Assembly (NCBI RefSeq): GCF_001307105.1
Contig: NZ_LGYN01000027.1
Location: forward strand, 186,001-250,000
From: Bacillus australimaris
Lineage (GTDB): Bacteria; Bacillota; Bacilli; Bacillales; Bacillaceae
DNA length: 64,000 nt
Direction of reading: 5' to 3'
Under the pieces are notes generated by a model, which made no database searches, had not been told where the DNA came from, and was given only the letters and a program-made list of their open reading frames with translations. The position numbers were made by a program, and so were the translations under genes. Positions 28,074 through 37,766 of this stretch are shown here, one piece after another. Position 1 is the first letter of the stretch; each line of letters opens with the position of its first letter.

Positions 28074-28886
28074 TTAAAGCGAGAAGTAATTCGTTAGAAA
28101 CTTTGCAATCCCATCTTGTTCATTCGTATCAGTGACTTCATTTGAGACACGCTTCACGGCATCAATTCCGTTGCCCATTGCTACACCGCATCCAGCAAAT
28201 TCAAGCATTTCTAAATCATTGTCTTCATCTCCGAATGCCACAATCCGTTCCTTGGGAACGCCGTAATAATCACTGATCTTTTGCAGTCCAACGGCTTTGT
28301 TCATCCCTGTTTTAATGATTTCAATCACGTGCCACGGGGCAGCCCAGCGCCGGTGATCAATCACTTCTGCATGAACATCTGATAAATAGTTTCGAATGGC
28401 TCCGACGTCCTCTTCTTTTGCATGAATTAACACGCTCGTCACATTCTCTCCAAGGTTGTCCCTAAGGTCTCCAACGGTGACTTTGTTTGCATTCATATTA
28501 AATATATCAATGAGCTTTTCATCATGATAATGGAAATACAAATCGTCTAACACTTCAGCTAATACATTGTGTACTTTATACTCTTCACTTATGTCCACAA
28601 GCTGTTTCACTACTTGAAGATCAAGTGATGTGTGAAATCTGCCCCATTTTTCATCAAGAGGATGATGGACAAACGCTCCGTTAAAATTCACAATTGGTGA
28701 GTCGAGCTGTAATTGCTGATAATAAGGAGAGCTGGAACGAAATGGCCGGCCAGTTGATATACAGACGTGATGCCCGCTGTCTTTCACTTTTTGAATGACG
28801 TCAAGTGTATGCGCAGAAATGGTTTTATCATCTTTTAATAATGTGCCATCCAGGTCAAGTGCGATTAGATAAGGTTTAGTCTCCAT
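28074..28886 (-). CDS. yitU: Cof-type HAD phosphatase YitU
   Basis: This 270-residue HAD-superfamily hydrolase has motif I DLDGTLLKDD at about 10-19, motif II STGRPF, a motif III lysine region (KTGMNKAVGL) and motif IV AFGDEDNDLEML. The cap is of the Cof (C2B) type. B. subtilis relatives dephosphorylate sugar phosphates and flavin precursors; YitU has been connected with dephosphorylation of the riboflavin intermediate. The ATG follows AAAGGAG. A 6-bp stem (GACAGG/CCTGTC, 28012-28027) lies just downstream of the gene. Confidence 0.88.
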   Translation of the reverse strand: METKPYLIALDLDGTLLKDDKTISAHTLDVIQKVKDSGHHVCISTGRPFRSSSPYYQQLQLDSPIVNFNGAFVHHPLDEKWGRFHTSLDLQVVKQLVDISEEYKVHNVLAEVLDDLYFHYHDEKLIDIFNMNANKVTVGDLRDNLGENVTSVLIHAKEEDVGAIRNYLSDVHAEVIDHRRWAAPWHVIEIIKTGMNKAVGLQKISDYYGVPKERIVAFGDEDNDLEMLEFAGCGVAMGNGIDAVKRVSNEVTDTNEQDGIAKFLTNYFSL

Positions 28887-29022
28887 AAAATCTCCTTTGA
28901 TCTGTAAGTAATAGGAGGCAATCCAAGCAGCGCCTCTATCTATAGTGTATCTTTATCACATCTTTGTTGTCTACATGTTAAAATAAACAAAGACGGGAAT
29001 GATAAAGGAGGATTCATAGGCT

Positions 29023-29808
29023 GTGATCACCATTGATGAGCAAATTACGCGCGATATTCCATTTTTACATATCGTAAAAGCTGAAAATAAAGACAAACCG
29101 CTGCCGCTTGTATTTTTTATTCACGGATTTACAAGTGCACGCGAGCATAATTTACACTTCGCCTTTCATTTGGCGGAAAAAGGCATGAGAGTCATTTTGC
29201 CTGACTGTGCTTATCATGGTGTAAGGTCAGAAAACCTCAGCTTAGAGGGACTGGCATCAAAGTTCTGGGAAATTGTCCTGAACGAAATTCATGAAATTGA
29301 TATACTCAAAACATACTTTCAAGAAAAACAATTGATTGAAGCCGATCTGATAGGTGTTGCGGGTACATCCATGGGCGGCATTACCACCTTTGGTGCACTT
29401 GCCAAGCATGATTGGATCAAAGCAGCAGTCAGCTTGATGGGAAGCCCGAACTATACGACGTTTTTAAAAGCACAAATCATGGACATGCGTCACAAAGGGC
29501 TCATGAAAGACGTGACAGACGAAGAGGTTCATCAGCAATTAGATGCTCTGCGCCCTTACGATTTAACGCTGCAAACGGATCGGTTAAACAAAAGACCGCT
29601 GCTATTCTGGCATGCAGAAAACGATCCAGTTGTTCCTTACCGGCACGCAAAATCCCTATACGACGAGCTAGCGGCAACCCAATATAAACAAGACCCGCAT
29701 CTGATTCGTTTTGTCACAGATGGACAAGCTGGCCATAAGGTTTCAAGACAAGCCATGTTTGAAACGATTGACTGGTTTGTGACACATCTGAAAAGCACAA
29801 ACGTTTAG
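29023..29808 (+). CDS. yitV: Alpha/beta hydrolase (esterase) YitV
   Basis: This 261-residue serine hydrolase has the oxyanion region FFIHGFTSAREHN, the nucleophile elbow GTSMGG at about 115-120, the acid residue in AENDPVVPY and the His in GQAGHKVS. It belongs to the peptidase S9-like/BaeB esterase group. It starts with GTG at 29023, preceded by AAAGGAGG. The substrate is unknown. It is divergent from yitU and shortly upstream of yitW. Confidence 0.86.
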   Translation: MITIDEQITRDIPFLHIVKAENKDKPLPLVFFIHGFTSAREHNLHFAFHLAEKGMRVILPDCAYHGVRSENLSLEGLASKFWEIVLNEIHEIDILKTYFQEKQLIEADLIGVAGTSMGGITTFGALAKHDWIKAAVSLMGSPNYTTFLKAQIMDMRHKGLMKDVTDEEVHQQLDALRPYDLTLQTDRLNKRPLLFWHAENDPVVPYRHAKSLYDELAATQYKQDPHLIRFVTDGQAGHKVSRQAMFETIDWFVTHLKSTNV

Positions 29809-29854
29809 TCAAAAGAAAAAGTACGTTATACTAATGAAAAAAGGAGTGGATATC

Positions 29855-30163
29855 ATGGATGAAGCATTGAAAGAAAATATTTTAGGCGCCCTAGAACAGG
29901 TGATTGACCCTGAGCTTAATGTCGACATCGTCAACCTTGGGCTTGTCTATGATGTCGATCTTGATGAGAATGGAAAAGCGGATATCACGATGACCTTAAC
30001 TTCAATGGGCTGTCCACTTGCACCAATTATCGTGGATGAAGTCAAAAAAGCTTTAAGTGATCTTCCAGAAGTGAAAGAAACAGAAGTTCACATCGTATGG
30101 AATCCGCCTTGGACACGAGACAAAATGTCAAGATACGCAAAAATTGCGCTTGGTATTCAATAA
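29855..30163 (+). CDS. yitW: MIP18/DUF59 Fe-S assembly factor YitW
   Basis: This 102-residue DUF59 protein contains VIDPELNVDIVNLGLVYDV, the conserved Cys in TSMGCPLAP, and VWNPPWTRDKMS. The family acts in iron-sulfur cluster maturation (SufT/PaaD/MIP18 relatives). ATG 29855 is chosen because AAAGGAG lies 9 nt upstream; a seven-residue longer frame from 29834 would contain the ribosome site. A strong terminator follows. Confidence 0.9.
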   Translation: MDEALKENILGALEQVIDPELNVDIVNLGLVYDVDLDENGKADITMTLTSMGCPLAPIIVDEVKKALSDLPEVKETEVHIVWNPPWTRDKMSRYAKIALGIQ

Positions 30164-30180
30164 GCTCAATATGAAAGGTG

Positions 30181-30214
30181 CCTGGTATGAGTTAAACTCG
30201 TACCAGGTTTTTTT
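30181..30214 (+). terminator. Terminator of yitV-yitW
   Basis: A 12-bp stem CCTGGTATGAGT/ACTCGTACCAGG with one G-T pair and a 3-nt loop is followed by seven Ts. Confidence 0.92.
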
Positions 30215-30286
30215 ATGAAAAATTAAGGTGGAGGAAGAGAATGTCTTGATATAATGAATGTAATTTTATAGAACGGAGTACCTATA

Positions 30287-31732
30287 ATGAAACGGAAATG
30301 GCTATGGATCGTTCTTTTGATCGGATATGCTGCTGCATTTTTTGCATCAATCACCATACGCGAAGGTGAGGCACACAAAAAACAGGATCTTGAGGCTTTT
30401 ACAGATGTCAGTCATCTCATGCCTGTCAAAATCAAAAAAGTCGTACAAGGAAAAGAAATAGATACTTTAAAAGAAGTGTTAAAAGAAGCGAAAGCAAAAC
30501 ACCTGCCGATTTCAATTGCTGGGAAACAGCATAGCATGGGCGGCCACACATATTATGAGAATGGCATCGTGCTTGATATGACGGAATTCCGCCAGATTTT
30601 AGCATTTGACCAAAAAAAGAAAACCATTCGGGTCCAAAGCGGCGCTACATGGGATGATATACAAAAATATGTGAACCCCTATGGTCTCGCTGTGAAGGTG
30701 ATGCAATCGCAAAATATCTTTACGATTGGCGGATCTTTAAGTGCCAACGCACATGGACGTGACATTCGTTACGGGTCACTCATTGACACAGTTCGTTCCT
30801 TCAGGCTGTTAAAAGCAGATGGTGAGATCGTCACAGTGAAGCCAGGCGATGATTTGTTTACTGCCGTCATTGGGGGATACGGCTTATTCGGTGTCATTTT
30901 AGATGTTGAGCTTTCTTTAACAAAAGATGAACTATATAAAATGGAGACAACCTCTCTAAATTACGATGAGTATACGGATTATTTTCAAAAGCATGTCAAA
31001 CACAATAAAGAAGTACGCATGCATCTTGCCAGAATCTCAACAGCGAAAACAAACTTTTTGAAAGAGATGTATGTGACGAATTATTCCCTCACTTCACAAC
31101 AAGGGATCTCATCATATCAAGAGCTGAAAGAAGATCAACTCGTCATGCCTTTGAAATTTATGCTTGGCCTTTCAAGAAGATTTGATATGGGAAAAGATTT
31201 GCTCTGGAATTTGCAGAAGAAGTATTTCCTAAGTCAAAATGATCAGCTGATTACAAGAAACAATGTGATGCGTTCTGATTCTGCCTTTTTAGAATATGAA
31301 AATGAGTCAGACACAGATGTACTGCAGGAATATTTTGTCCCAGTTGACCGTTTTCGTGCGTATATCGATGACATGAGATCTTTTTTACAACAGGAAGATT
31401 TGAATCTAATGAATATCACAATCCGTTACGTACAAAAAAATGAAAAAGCGGATCTCTCCTATGCCAAACAAGATATGTTTGCACTTGTGCTTTTAGTGAA
31501 TTACGGGTTTGAAAAAGAAGAGAAGGCGGAAGCAGAGCGGATCATACGAAAAATGACAGATATCACGCTGCAGCACGATGGAAGCTATTACTTACCGTAT
31601 ATGCCTTATCAAACGAAGGCGCAAATGAAACGTGCCTATCCTAAAACCGATATATTCTTCCAAAAGAAAAAGCAAGCAGATCCAGATGGCCTGTTTACCA
31701 ACTACTTTTATGAGAGGTACAATACACAATGA
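30287..31732 (+). CDS. yitY: Membrane-anchored FAD-linked oxidase YitY
   Basis: This 481-residue protein has an N-terminal membrane anchor (about 5-22) and a PCMH-type FAD-binding domain: [24 protein letters not shown] (in pieces), [13 protein letters not shown] and [20 protein letters not shown] (in pieces). The C-terminal part resembles aldonolactone oxidases such as D-arabinono-1,4-lactone oxidase. The substrate is unknown. The ATG follows ACGGAG. It overlaps yitZ by 4 bp. Confidence 0.86.
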   Translation: MKRKWLWIVLLIGYAAAFFASITIREGEAHKKQDLEAFTDVSHLMPVKIKKVVQGKEIDTLKEVLKEAKAKHLPISIAGKQHSMGGHTYYENGIVLDMTEFRQILAFDQKKKTIRVQSGATWDDIQKYVNPYGLAVKVMQSQNIFTIGGSLSANAHGRDIRYGSLIDTVRSFRLLKADGEIVTVKPGDDLFTAVIGGYGLFGVILDVELSLTKDELYKMETTSLNYDEYTDYFQKHVKHNKEVRMHLARISTAKTNFLKEMYVTNYSLTSQQGISSYQELKEDQLVMPLKFMLGLSRRFDMGKDLLWNLQKKYFLSQNDQLITRNNVMRSDSAFLEYENESDTDVLQEYFVPVDRFRAYIDDMRSFLQQEDLNLMNITIRYVQKNEKADLSYAKQDMFALVLLVNYGFEKEEKAEAERIIRKMTDITLQHDGSYYLPYMPYQTKAQMKRAYPKTDIFFQKKKQADPDGLFTNYFYERYNTQ

Positions 31733-32277
31733 ATGCAAAAGCAATGAAATGGTTCGTCTACTCACAAAGCCTGCTGTTTTTCGCCAGCAGTTTGATTTTC
31801 CCTTTTTACATTCTTTTTATTAAAAATGTTGGGTCAAGCTATTCACAGTTTGGTCTTGCCTATGGCCTGTTTGGTTTAAGCGGGGCGTTTATTCATTTAC
31901 TCTTAGGGAAACTGCCCGAAACTACCGACAGGCGGCTCTTTTTAATCATTCATTCGTTTGGTATGGCGTTTCTTTTGTTGCTTTTTCCGCATATAACAGA
32001 AGTGGGGCAAGTGTATATGATTCAGCTTGCACTTGGTGCGCTGGGAGGCTTTCAAAAGCACGGAGAGAAACTGCTCGTCACGGACCTGACGACAGAAAAC
32101 AAAAGAATGAAAGAAGTCGGTCACTATCATTTTTGGACAGCTCTTTTTTCATCAATCGCCATTATGCTTGGCGGCCTGTTTGCTGATTTCTTTACCGTTT
32201 ACTTCATTTTTTATGCAAGCTCCATATTATATTTATGCAGTGCGCTCATGGTCCTCTATATCAAAAACGGAAGATAA
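31729..32277 (+). CDS. yitZ: Half-length MFS-like membrane protein YitZ
   Basis: This 182-residue protein has about five or six membrane segments, roughly half of an MFS transporter ([28 protein letters not shown] resembles the MFS TM2-3 loop region). B. subtilis YitZ has the same short length, so this is not a fresh truncation. ATGA overlaps the yitY stop, suggesting that it works with YitY at the membrane. Confidence 0.8.
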   Translation: MNAKAMKWFVYSQSLLFFASSLIFPFYILFIKNVGSSYSQFGLAYGLFGLSGAFIHLLLGKLPETTDRRLFLIIHSFGMAFLLLLFPHITEVGQVYMIQLALGALGGFQKHGEKLLVTDLTTENKRMKEVGHYHFWTALFSSIAIMLGGLFADFFTVYFIFYASSILYLCSALMVLYIKNGR

Positions 32278-32279
32278 AT

Positions 32280-32312
32280 CCGCATGTCTCATGAAGATAT
32301 GCGGTTTTTTTG
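32280..32312 (+). terminator. Terminator of yitY-yitZ
   Basis: A 10-bp stem CCGCATGTCT/AGATATGCGG with one wobble pair and a CATGA loop runs into seven Ts. Confidence 0.88.
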
Positions 32313-32347
32313 TTGAAAAAAAATGAAAACAAATATTAAATATACAA

Positions 32348-32375
32348 TTGAATTAATTTTTATACATGTTATAAT
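32348..32375 (+). promoter_or_regulatory. argC promoter with overlapping ARG box
   Basis: The -35 TTGAAT (32348-32353) and perfect -10 TATAAT (32370-32375) are 16 bp apart. Bases 32349-32362 (TGAATTAATTTTTA) match the ARG-box core TGAATWWWWATTCA at 12 of 14 positions, so AhrC/ArgR binding would block the -35. Confidence 0.72.
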
Positions 32376-32414
32376 GTTAAATAATTTCACAAAGATCAAG
32401 AGGGTGTATTGACG

Positions 32415-33452
32415 TTGAAAATAGGTATTATAGGTGCTACAGGGTACGGTGGTGCGGAATTGGTTCGTATCTTCAAGTATCACCCGCATGTAGATGAATG
32501 TATATTGTATTCATCAAGTGGTGAGGGGCAATCATACAGTCAATCTTATCCGCATCTGACAACGATTACTGACCAAACATTAAAAGCGATTGACCCGGCA
32601 GCCATTGTGCAAGAGACAGACGCAGTGTTTTTAGCGACACCAGCAGGCGTATCAAGTGAATTGACGCCAAAGCTTATGAATCAAGGGGTGCCGATCATTG
32701 ATTTATCAGGAGATTTGCGCATTCAAGATGGTGCAACCTATGAAGCTTGGTATAAACGAAGGGCAGCGGATGAAGCATCTGTTCAACAAGCGGTATACGG
32801 TTTATCCGAACTGAATCGAGACAAAATTCAGCAGGCTGAAGTGATTGCCAATCCTGGCTGCTTTCCTACCGCAGTTCTTCTCGGTTTAGCGCCGCTGATG
32901 AAACAGAATTTAATAGATGAATCTATGATTATTATAGATGCGAAAACAGGGGTGTCCGGTGCCGGACGATCTGCCTCACTCGGAACGCATTTTTCAGAAC
33001 TAAACGATAACTTTAAAATTTATAAGGTGAATGAGCATCAGCATACACCTGAAATAGAGCAAATATTAAGAGAATGGAATCCACAAACGGCGAACGTCAC
33101 ATTTTCAACGCATCTTGTCCCGATGACAAGAGGGATTATGGCGACGATGTATACACAATTAAAATCAGATGTCACAAAAGAAGAATTGATGAAGCAAATG
33201 AAAGGCTTTTATGAAGATTCCTATTTTGTCAGAGTGAGAGAACACGGCGTTTATCCACAAACGAAAGAAGTATACGGCAGTAACTTCTGTGACATCGGCT
33301 TTCATTTAGATGAGCGAACAGGGAGACTAACAATCGTGTCGGTCATAGACAATCTTATGAAAGGCGCAGCCGGCCAAGCGGTTCAAAACTTCAACATCAT
33401 CAAAGGCTTACATGAAGAGGCGGGCCTCACAATGACACCTCTTTATCCATAA
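32415..33452 (+). CDS. argC: N-acetyl-gamma-glutamyl-phosphate reductase
   Basis: This 345-residue enzyme is step 3 of the acetylated ornithine pathway. The NADP fold [17 protein letters not shown] is at the N-terminus, the catalytic Cys sits in [13 protein letters not shown] near 148, and the active-site His region is [12 protein letters not shown] chose TTG 32415 (GAGGG spaced about 10 nt) because the protein then starts as family members do; TTG 32409 is an alternative two residues longer. It is the first gene of argCJBD-carAB-argF. Confidence 0.93.
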   Translation: MKIGIIGATGYGGAELVRIFKYHPHVDECILYSSSGEGQSYSQSYPHLTTITDQTLKAIDPAAIVQETDAVFLATPAGVSSELTPKLMNQGVPIIDLSGDLRIQDGATYEAWYKRRAADEASVQQAVYGLSELNRDKIQQAEVIANPGCFPTAVLLGLAPLMKQNLIDESMIIIDAKTGVSGAGRSASLGTHFSELNDNFKIYKVNEHQHTPEIEQILREWNPQTANVTFSTHLVPMTRGIMATMYTQLKSDVTKEELMKQMKGFYEDSYFVRVREHGVYPQTKEVYGSNFCDIGFHLDERTGRLTIVSVIDNLMKGAAGQAVQNFNIIKGLHEEAGLTMTPLYP

Positions 33453-33474
33453 GAGAACAGGGGAGACAACAAAC

Positions 33475-34695
33475 ATGATCGAATTGAATGAAAGAAGCAT
33501 TGTCAAAATAGACGGTGACGTATCATCACCAAAAGGCTTTGAAGCGAAGGGGATTCACATTGGACTGCGCTATTCAAAAAAAGACCTTGGCCTGATCGTC
33601 AGCGAAGTACCAGCAGCAAGTGCAGCGGTCTACACACAAAGTCACTTTCAAGCTGCGCCTCTGCAGGTCACACAAAAAAGCTTAAAAAAGACAGGACAAT
33701 TAAAAGGTGTCATTGTCAATAGTGCCATCGCCAATGCATGTACTGGTGAACAGGGATTAAAAGATGCATACGACATGCAGGCAGCCTGTGCAGACATGTT
33801 AGGTGTAGCACCTGATTACATTGCCGTTTCTTCTACTGGTGTCATTGGAGAATGTCTGGATATGGATAAAATCAAAAAAGGCATCACCGAGCTAAAAGAA
33901 GCAAAACCTGAAAAAGGTCATTTTGAAGAAGCGATCTTAACGACAGATACTGTCATTAAAAACACAACATACACCCTTACGATAGACGGTAAAGAAATCC
34001 TTATTTCAGGCGCAGCAAAAGGCTCTGGCATGATTCACCCGAACATGGCGACAATGCTTGGCTTTGTCACAACAGATGCGAACGTCGAACAGGAAGCTTT
34101 ACAGCAAGCACTTCGCGACATTACGGATGTGACCTTTAATCAAATTACTGTCGATGGAGAAACTTCGACAAACGATATGGTGCTCGTAATGGCAAATGGC
34201 ATGGCAGAAAATGAAGCACTCAATGAAGAGCATCCAGAATGGCCATTGTTTAAAGAAGGATTAAAACTAGCTTGTGAGGATTTAGCCAAAGAGATTGCGA
34301 GAGATGGAGAAGGTGCAACGAAATTAATTGAAGCGCAAGTTACTGGCGCTAAAAATAACTTAGAAGCTGGCATCATCGCAAAGAAAATCGTGGGTTCAAG
34401 TCTTGTTAAAACTGCCGTATATGGTACGGATGCCAACTGGGGCCGAATCGTAGGTGCCATTGGTCATAGTGCAGCTTCCGTCACACCAGAAGAGGTTGAA
34501 GTCTATTTAGGCGGACAATGTCTGTTTAAACACAATGAACCGCAGCCATTCTCAGAAGAAGAAGCAAAAGCATATCTAGAGCAGGATGAGATTACGATTT
34601 TGATTCAAATGAGTGAGGGAAATGGTGAAGCAGCAGCATGGGGCTGTGACCTTACCTATGATTATGTGAAAATTAACGCGAGCTATCGCACATAA
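33475..34695 (+). CDS. argJ: Bifunctional ornithine acetyltransferase / N-acetylglutamate synthase
   Basis: This 406-residue autoprocessing enzyme has the cleavage motif MIHPNMATMLGF, where the Thr after Ala becomes the N-terminal nucleophile of the beta chain, and the oxyanion Thr-Thr region SSTGVIGE. It recycles the acetyl group from N-acetylornithine to glutamate. The ATG follows GGGAG. The gap to argC is 22 bp. Confidence 0.95.
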   Translation: MIELNERSIVKIDGDVSSPKGFEAKGIHIGLRYSKKDLGLIVSEVPAASAAVYTQSHFQAAPLQVTQKSLKKTGQLKGVIVNSAIANACTGEQGLKDAYDMQAACADMLGVAPDYIAVSSTGVIGECLDMDKIKKGITELKEAKPEKGHFEEAILTTDTVIKNTTYTLTIDGKEILISGAAKGSGMIHPNMATMLGFVTTDANVEQEALQQALRDITDVTFNQITVDGETSTNDMVLVMANGMAENEALNEEHPEWPLFKEGLKLACEDLAKEIARDGEGATKLIEAQVTGAKNNLEAGIIAKKIVGSSLVKTAVYGTDANWGRIVGAIGHSAASVTPEEVEVYLGGQCLFKHNEPQPFSEEEAKAYLEQDEITILIQMSEGNGEAAAWGCDLTYDYVKINASYRT

Positions 34696-34709
34696 AGAAG
34701 GAGATAGAC

Positions 34710-35486
34710 ATGAATAAAACGATCGTGTTCAAGTGTGGAGGCAGTGTCATTCGAGAACTTTCAGATACCTTTTATGAAAATGTCCGCTCTCTTCAAGCGG
34801 CTGGATTTAAGCTGGCTATTGTGCATGGCGGAGGACCTGAAATCACCAGTATGCTGCAAAAATTAGAAGTGAAAACAGAATTTGTTGACGGGCAGCGTAA
34901 AACAACGAAGCCGGTGTTAGAGGTAGCTGAAATGGTTCTATCGGGAACGGTCAATAAATACTTTGTGTCAGAGCTTGCAAAGCATGATATATCATCTGTC
35001 GGTGTATCCGGTAAAGATGGACAGATGCTTGTCGCCGATTTTCTAGATCAAGACGTTTACGGATACGTTGGCGAAATCAAAGAAGTTCATCCAGAGATGG
35101 CAGAAGCACTCATGGAAAAACAATTCATTCCTGTGATTGCGCCGCTGTCAATGACAGAAGAATGCCAAACCTTAAATGTAAATGCTGATTTAGCAGCATC
35201 AGCTGTCGCCGGAGCGATGAAAGCTGATAAGCTCATGTTTGTCACAGATGTTGAAGGCATTTTAAAAAATGGTGAGCTATTAGATGTTGTCACTGAACAA
35301 GAAGCCCTTTCACTCATCGATCAAGGTATTATTTCCGGGGGAATGATTCCAAAAGTACAATCCGCTTTGAGTGCTTTATCAGGAGATGTGGAGGAAGTCA
35401 TGATCGTAAACGGCAAAGGCAGTATCTTTACAGGAGAAACCTTTAAAGGAACAAGAATTGTGAAACAAAAGGAGGCGGTCCTATGA
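34710..35486 (+). CDS. argB: Acetylglutamate kinase
   Basis: This 258-residue amino acid kinase has KCGGSVI at the phosphate site, IVHGGGPEITSML, and MIPKVQSALSAL. It phosphorylates N-acetylglutamate. It lacks the N-terminal helix found in arginine-inhibited forms. AAGGAG precedes the ATG. It overlaps argD by 4 bp. Confidence 0.95.
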   Translation: MNKTIVFKCGGSVIRELSDTFYENVRSLQAAGFKLAIVHGGGPEITSMLQKLEVKTEFVDGQRKTTKPVLEVAEMVLSGTVNKYFVSELAKHDISSVGVSGKDGQMLVADFLDQDVYGYVGEIKEVHPEMAEALMEKQFIPVIAPLSMTEECQTLNVNADLAASAVAGAMKADKLMFVTDVEGILKNGELLDVVTEQEALSLIDQGIISGGMIPKVQSALSALSGDVEEVMIVNGKGSIFTGETFKGTRIVKQKEAVL

Positions 35487-36634
35487 GTCATCTTTTTCAA
35501 ACCTATGGACGGTGGAATGTTGAAATTAAAGAGGCAGCAGGTTCTTGGGCAGTCGATACAAATGGGAAAAAATATTTAGACTTTATACAAGGCATTGCGG
35601 TCACAAATTTAGGCCACAATCATCCAAAGGTCAATCAAGCGATTAAGGATCAGCTTGATCACGTCTGGCATGTATCGAATCTATTTGAAAATGGACTGCA
35701 AGAAAAGGCAGCAGAAAAGCTGGCAGCAAACAGTTCAGGTGATCTCGTGTTTTTCTGTAATAGCGGAGCAGAGGCAAATGAAGGTGCCATTAAATTAGCA
35801 CGTAAGGCGACAGGGAAAACAAATATCGTCACATTTTTGCACTCTTTCCATGGGCGCACGTATGCTGGTATGGCTGCCACGGGTCAAGATAAAATCAAAA
35901 CTGGCTTTGGCCCTATGCTAGAAGGCTTTCACTATGTACCGTTTAATGACCCTGACGCTATGGCGGCTTGTGAAGTCGATGATGTGGCAGCGGTGATGCT
36001 AGAGGTTGTACAAGGTGAAGGTGGAGTAAATCCAGCAACAGCAGAATTTTTAGAAGCAGTTCAGGCATTTTGTAAAAAGCATGAAGCACTGCTGATTATA
36101 GATGAAATTCAAACGGGCATTGGTCGTACAGGAACAGCATTTGCATATGAAGAGATGGGTCTTGACCCCGATATTATCTCTGCGGCAAAAGGGTTAGGAA
36201 ATGGTTTTCCAGTTGGTGCAGTCATAGGGAAAAAAGCATTAGGAAGTGCATTCTCCCCAGGTTCACATGGTACAACATTTGGTGGCAACATGCTTGCTAT
36301 GGCCGCTGTGAACGCGACACTCGATGTGATTTTCAAAGAAGAATTTCTTTCAGAAGTGAAAGAAAAGGGCGATTACCTGTTAGAAAAACTGCAAAAAGTC
36401 AAACAGCTGAATATCGTAAAAGAAGTGCGGGGAAAAGGATTGATGGCAGGTATTGAATGTTATCAGCCAGTCGGCGACTATATCACAGCTCTAAGAGAAC
36501 AAGGGTTGCTGGTGCTTCCAGCTGGGCCGAATGTCATTCGTTTATTACCTCCGCTGAATGTGGAGAAAACAGAGCTGGATCAGGCAATCGAAGCCATTAT
36601 TCAAGTATTAGCAAATGAAACAGTAACAGTATAA
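35483..36634 (+). CDS. argD: Acetylornithine aminotransferase
   Basis: This 383-residue class III PLP aminotransferase has FFCNSGAEANEGAIKLARK, SFHGRTYAGMAATGQ, IIDEIQTGIGRTG and the PLP lysine in ISAAKGLGNGFPVGA. It converts N-acetylglutamate semialdehyde to N-acetylornithine. The ATGA overlap with argB and GGAGG ribosome site support the start. It is similar in class to the siderophore aminotransferase at 5013, but the substrates differ. Confidence 0.95.
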   Translation: MSHLFQTYGRWNVEIKEAAGSWAVDTNGKKYLDFIQGIAVTNLGHNHPKVNQAIKDQLDHVWHVSNLFENGLQEKAAEKLAANSSGDLVFFCNSGAEANEGAIKLARKATGKTNIVTFLHSFHGRTYAGMAATGQDKIKTGFGPMLEGFHYVPFNDPDAMAACEVDDVAAVMLEVVQGEGGVNPATAEFLEAVQAFCKKHEALLIIDEIQTGIGRTGTAFAYEEMGLDPDIISAAKGLGNGFPVGAVIGKKALGSAFSPGSHGTTFGGNMLAMAAVNATLDVIFKEEFLSEVKEKGDYLLEKLQKVKQLNIVKEVRGKGLMAGIECYQPVGDYITALREQGLLVLPAGPNVIRLLPPLNVEKTELDQAIEAIIQVLANETVTV

Positions 36635-36671
36635 ATTTTTTTGCACCGGAACGTATAAAAATGCATTTACA

Positions 36672-36685
36672 TCATTAATTATTCA
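36672..36685. promoter_or_regulatory. Second ARG-box-like site before carA
   Basis: TCATTAATTATTCA matches TGAATWWWWATTCA at 12 of 14 positions and lies 20 bp before the carA start, in the 70-bp argD-carA gap. It suggests an internal AhrC-controlled promoter or roadblock; I could not place a convincing promoter. Confidence 0.5.
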
Positions 36686-36704
36686 ATTTTGGGGTGACAT
36701 AAGC

Positions 36705-37766
36705 ATGAAAGGTTATTTAAATTTAGAAGATGGAGCCTCTTTTGAAGGAGATCTGACAGGAGAAGCTGGCATCACTGGTGAAGTGGTCTTCTTTACAGGT
36801 ATGACAGGTTATCAAGAGGTACTCACAGATCCATCCTATAAAGGTCAGATCATTGTTTTCACCTATCCGCTGATCGGAAATTACGGCATCAATCATGAAG
36901 ACTTTGAGAGCAAAAAGCCTCAAGTAAAAGCTGTGGTTGTCTATGAGGCAGCAGAGCATTTTTCACATCATCTGGCAGCGGTCAGCTTAAAAGATTATTT
37001 AAAAAAGTGGAATATTCCGCTTCTAACACATACAGACACGCGCGCAGTCGTGCAAAACATCCGGGCAAACGGGACGATGAACGCTATTTTAAGTGTAGAC
37101 GAAAACGAAACACCGCCTGCGATGAAACAAGACAATGTGGTCGCACAGGTCACAGATAGCGAAATCTACACACAAGGCAGCGGCGAAGAACATGTGGCGC
37201 TCATTGATTTTGGCTTTAAAAAATCAATTGCAGATTCGCTAGAAGCGCGCGGGTGTAAAGTAACCGTCATTCCATATAAACAAATGGAAAAGGTATTTGA
37301 TATCAAGCCAGATGCGATCCTCCTGTCAAACGGACCTGGAGATCCAAAAACAATGACACCCTATTTAAAAACAATTCATGACATCATGATGACATTCCCA
37401 ACACTTGGCATTTGCTTAGGCCACCAGTTAATCGCTCTTGCACTTGGCGGTGATACGTATAAGCTCCCATTTGGCCACCGCGGTGCGAACCATCCTGTTC
37501 AAGATACAGAATCCAAACGTGTCTTTATGACAAGTCAAAACCATAGCTATGTGGTCAATGAAAAAAGCATGAATGACAAAGAAGTAGACGTGAAATTCCT
37601 TCATGTGAACGATGGATCTGTAGAAGGATTTATTCATAAAGAAAAGCTGATTATGTCAGTACAATTTCATCCAGAAGCGCACCCAGGGCCTGCTGAAAGT
37701 GAATGGGTATTCGATGATTTTATTGAGAAAGTGAAACAAGCAAGGAGAGAAGTCGCACATGCCTAA
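36705..37766 (+). CDS. carA: Arginine-specific carbamoyl-phosphate synthase, small (glutaminase) subunit
   Basis: This 353-residue amidotransferase has an N-terminal CPSase small domain (YLNLEDGASFEGD) and a class I glutaminase: nucleophile Cys in LGICLGHQLIAL, and catalytic His-Glu in QFHPEAHPGP. It supplies ammonia to CarB. GGGGTG precedes the ATG. Its place in the arg operon marks it as the arginine-repressed isozyme. It overlaps carB by 8 bp. Confidence 0.94.
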   Translation: MKGYLNLEDGASFEGDLTGEAGITGEVVFFTGMTGYQEVLTDPSYKGQIIVFTYPLIGNYGINHEDFESKKPQVKAVVVYEAAEHFSHHLAAVSLKDYLKKWNIPLLTHTDTRAVVQNIRANGTMNAILSVDENETPPAMKQDNVVAQVTDSEIYTQGSGEEHVALIDFGFKKSIADSLEARGCKVTVIPYKQMEKVFDIKPDAILLSNGPGDPKTMTPYLKTIHDIMMTFPTLGICLGHQLIALALGGDTYKLPFGHRGANHPVQDTESKRVFMTSQNHSYVVNEKSMNDKEVDVKFLHVNDGSVEGFIHKEKLIMSVQFHPEAHPGPAESEWVFDDFIEKVKQARREVAHA

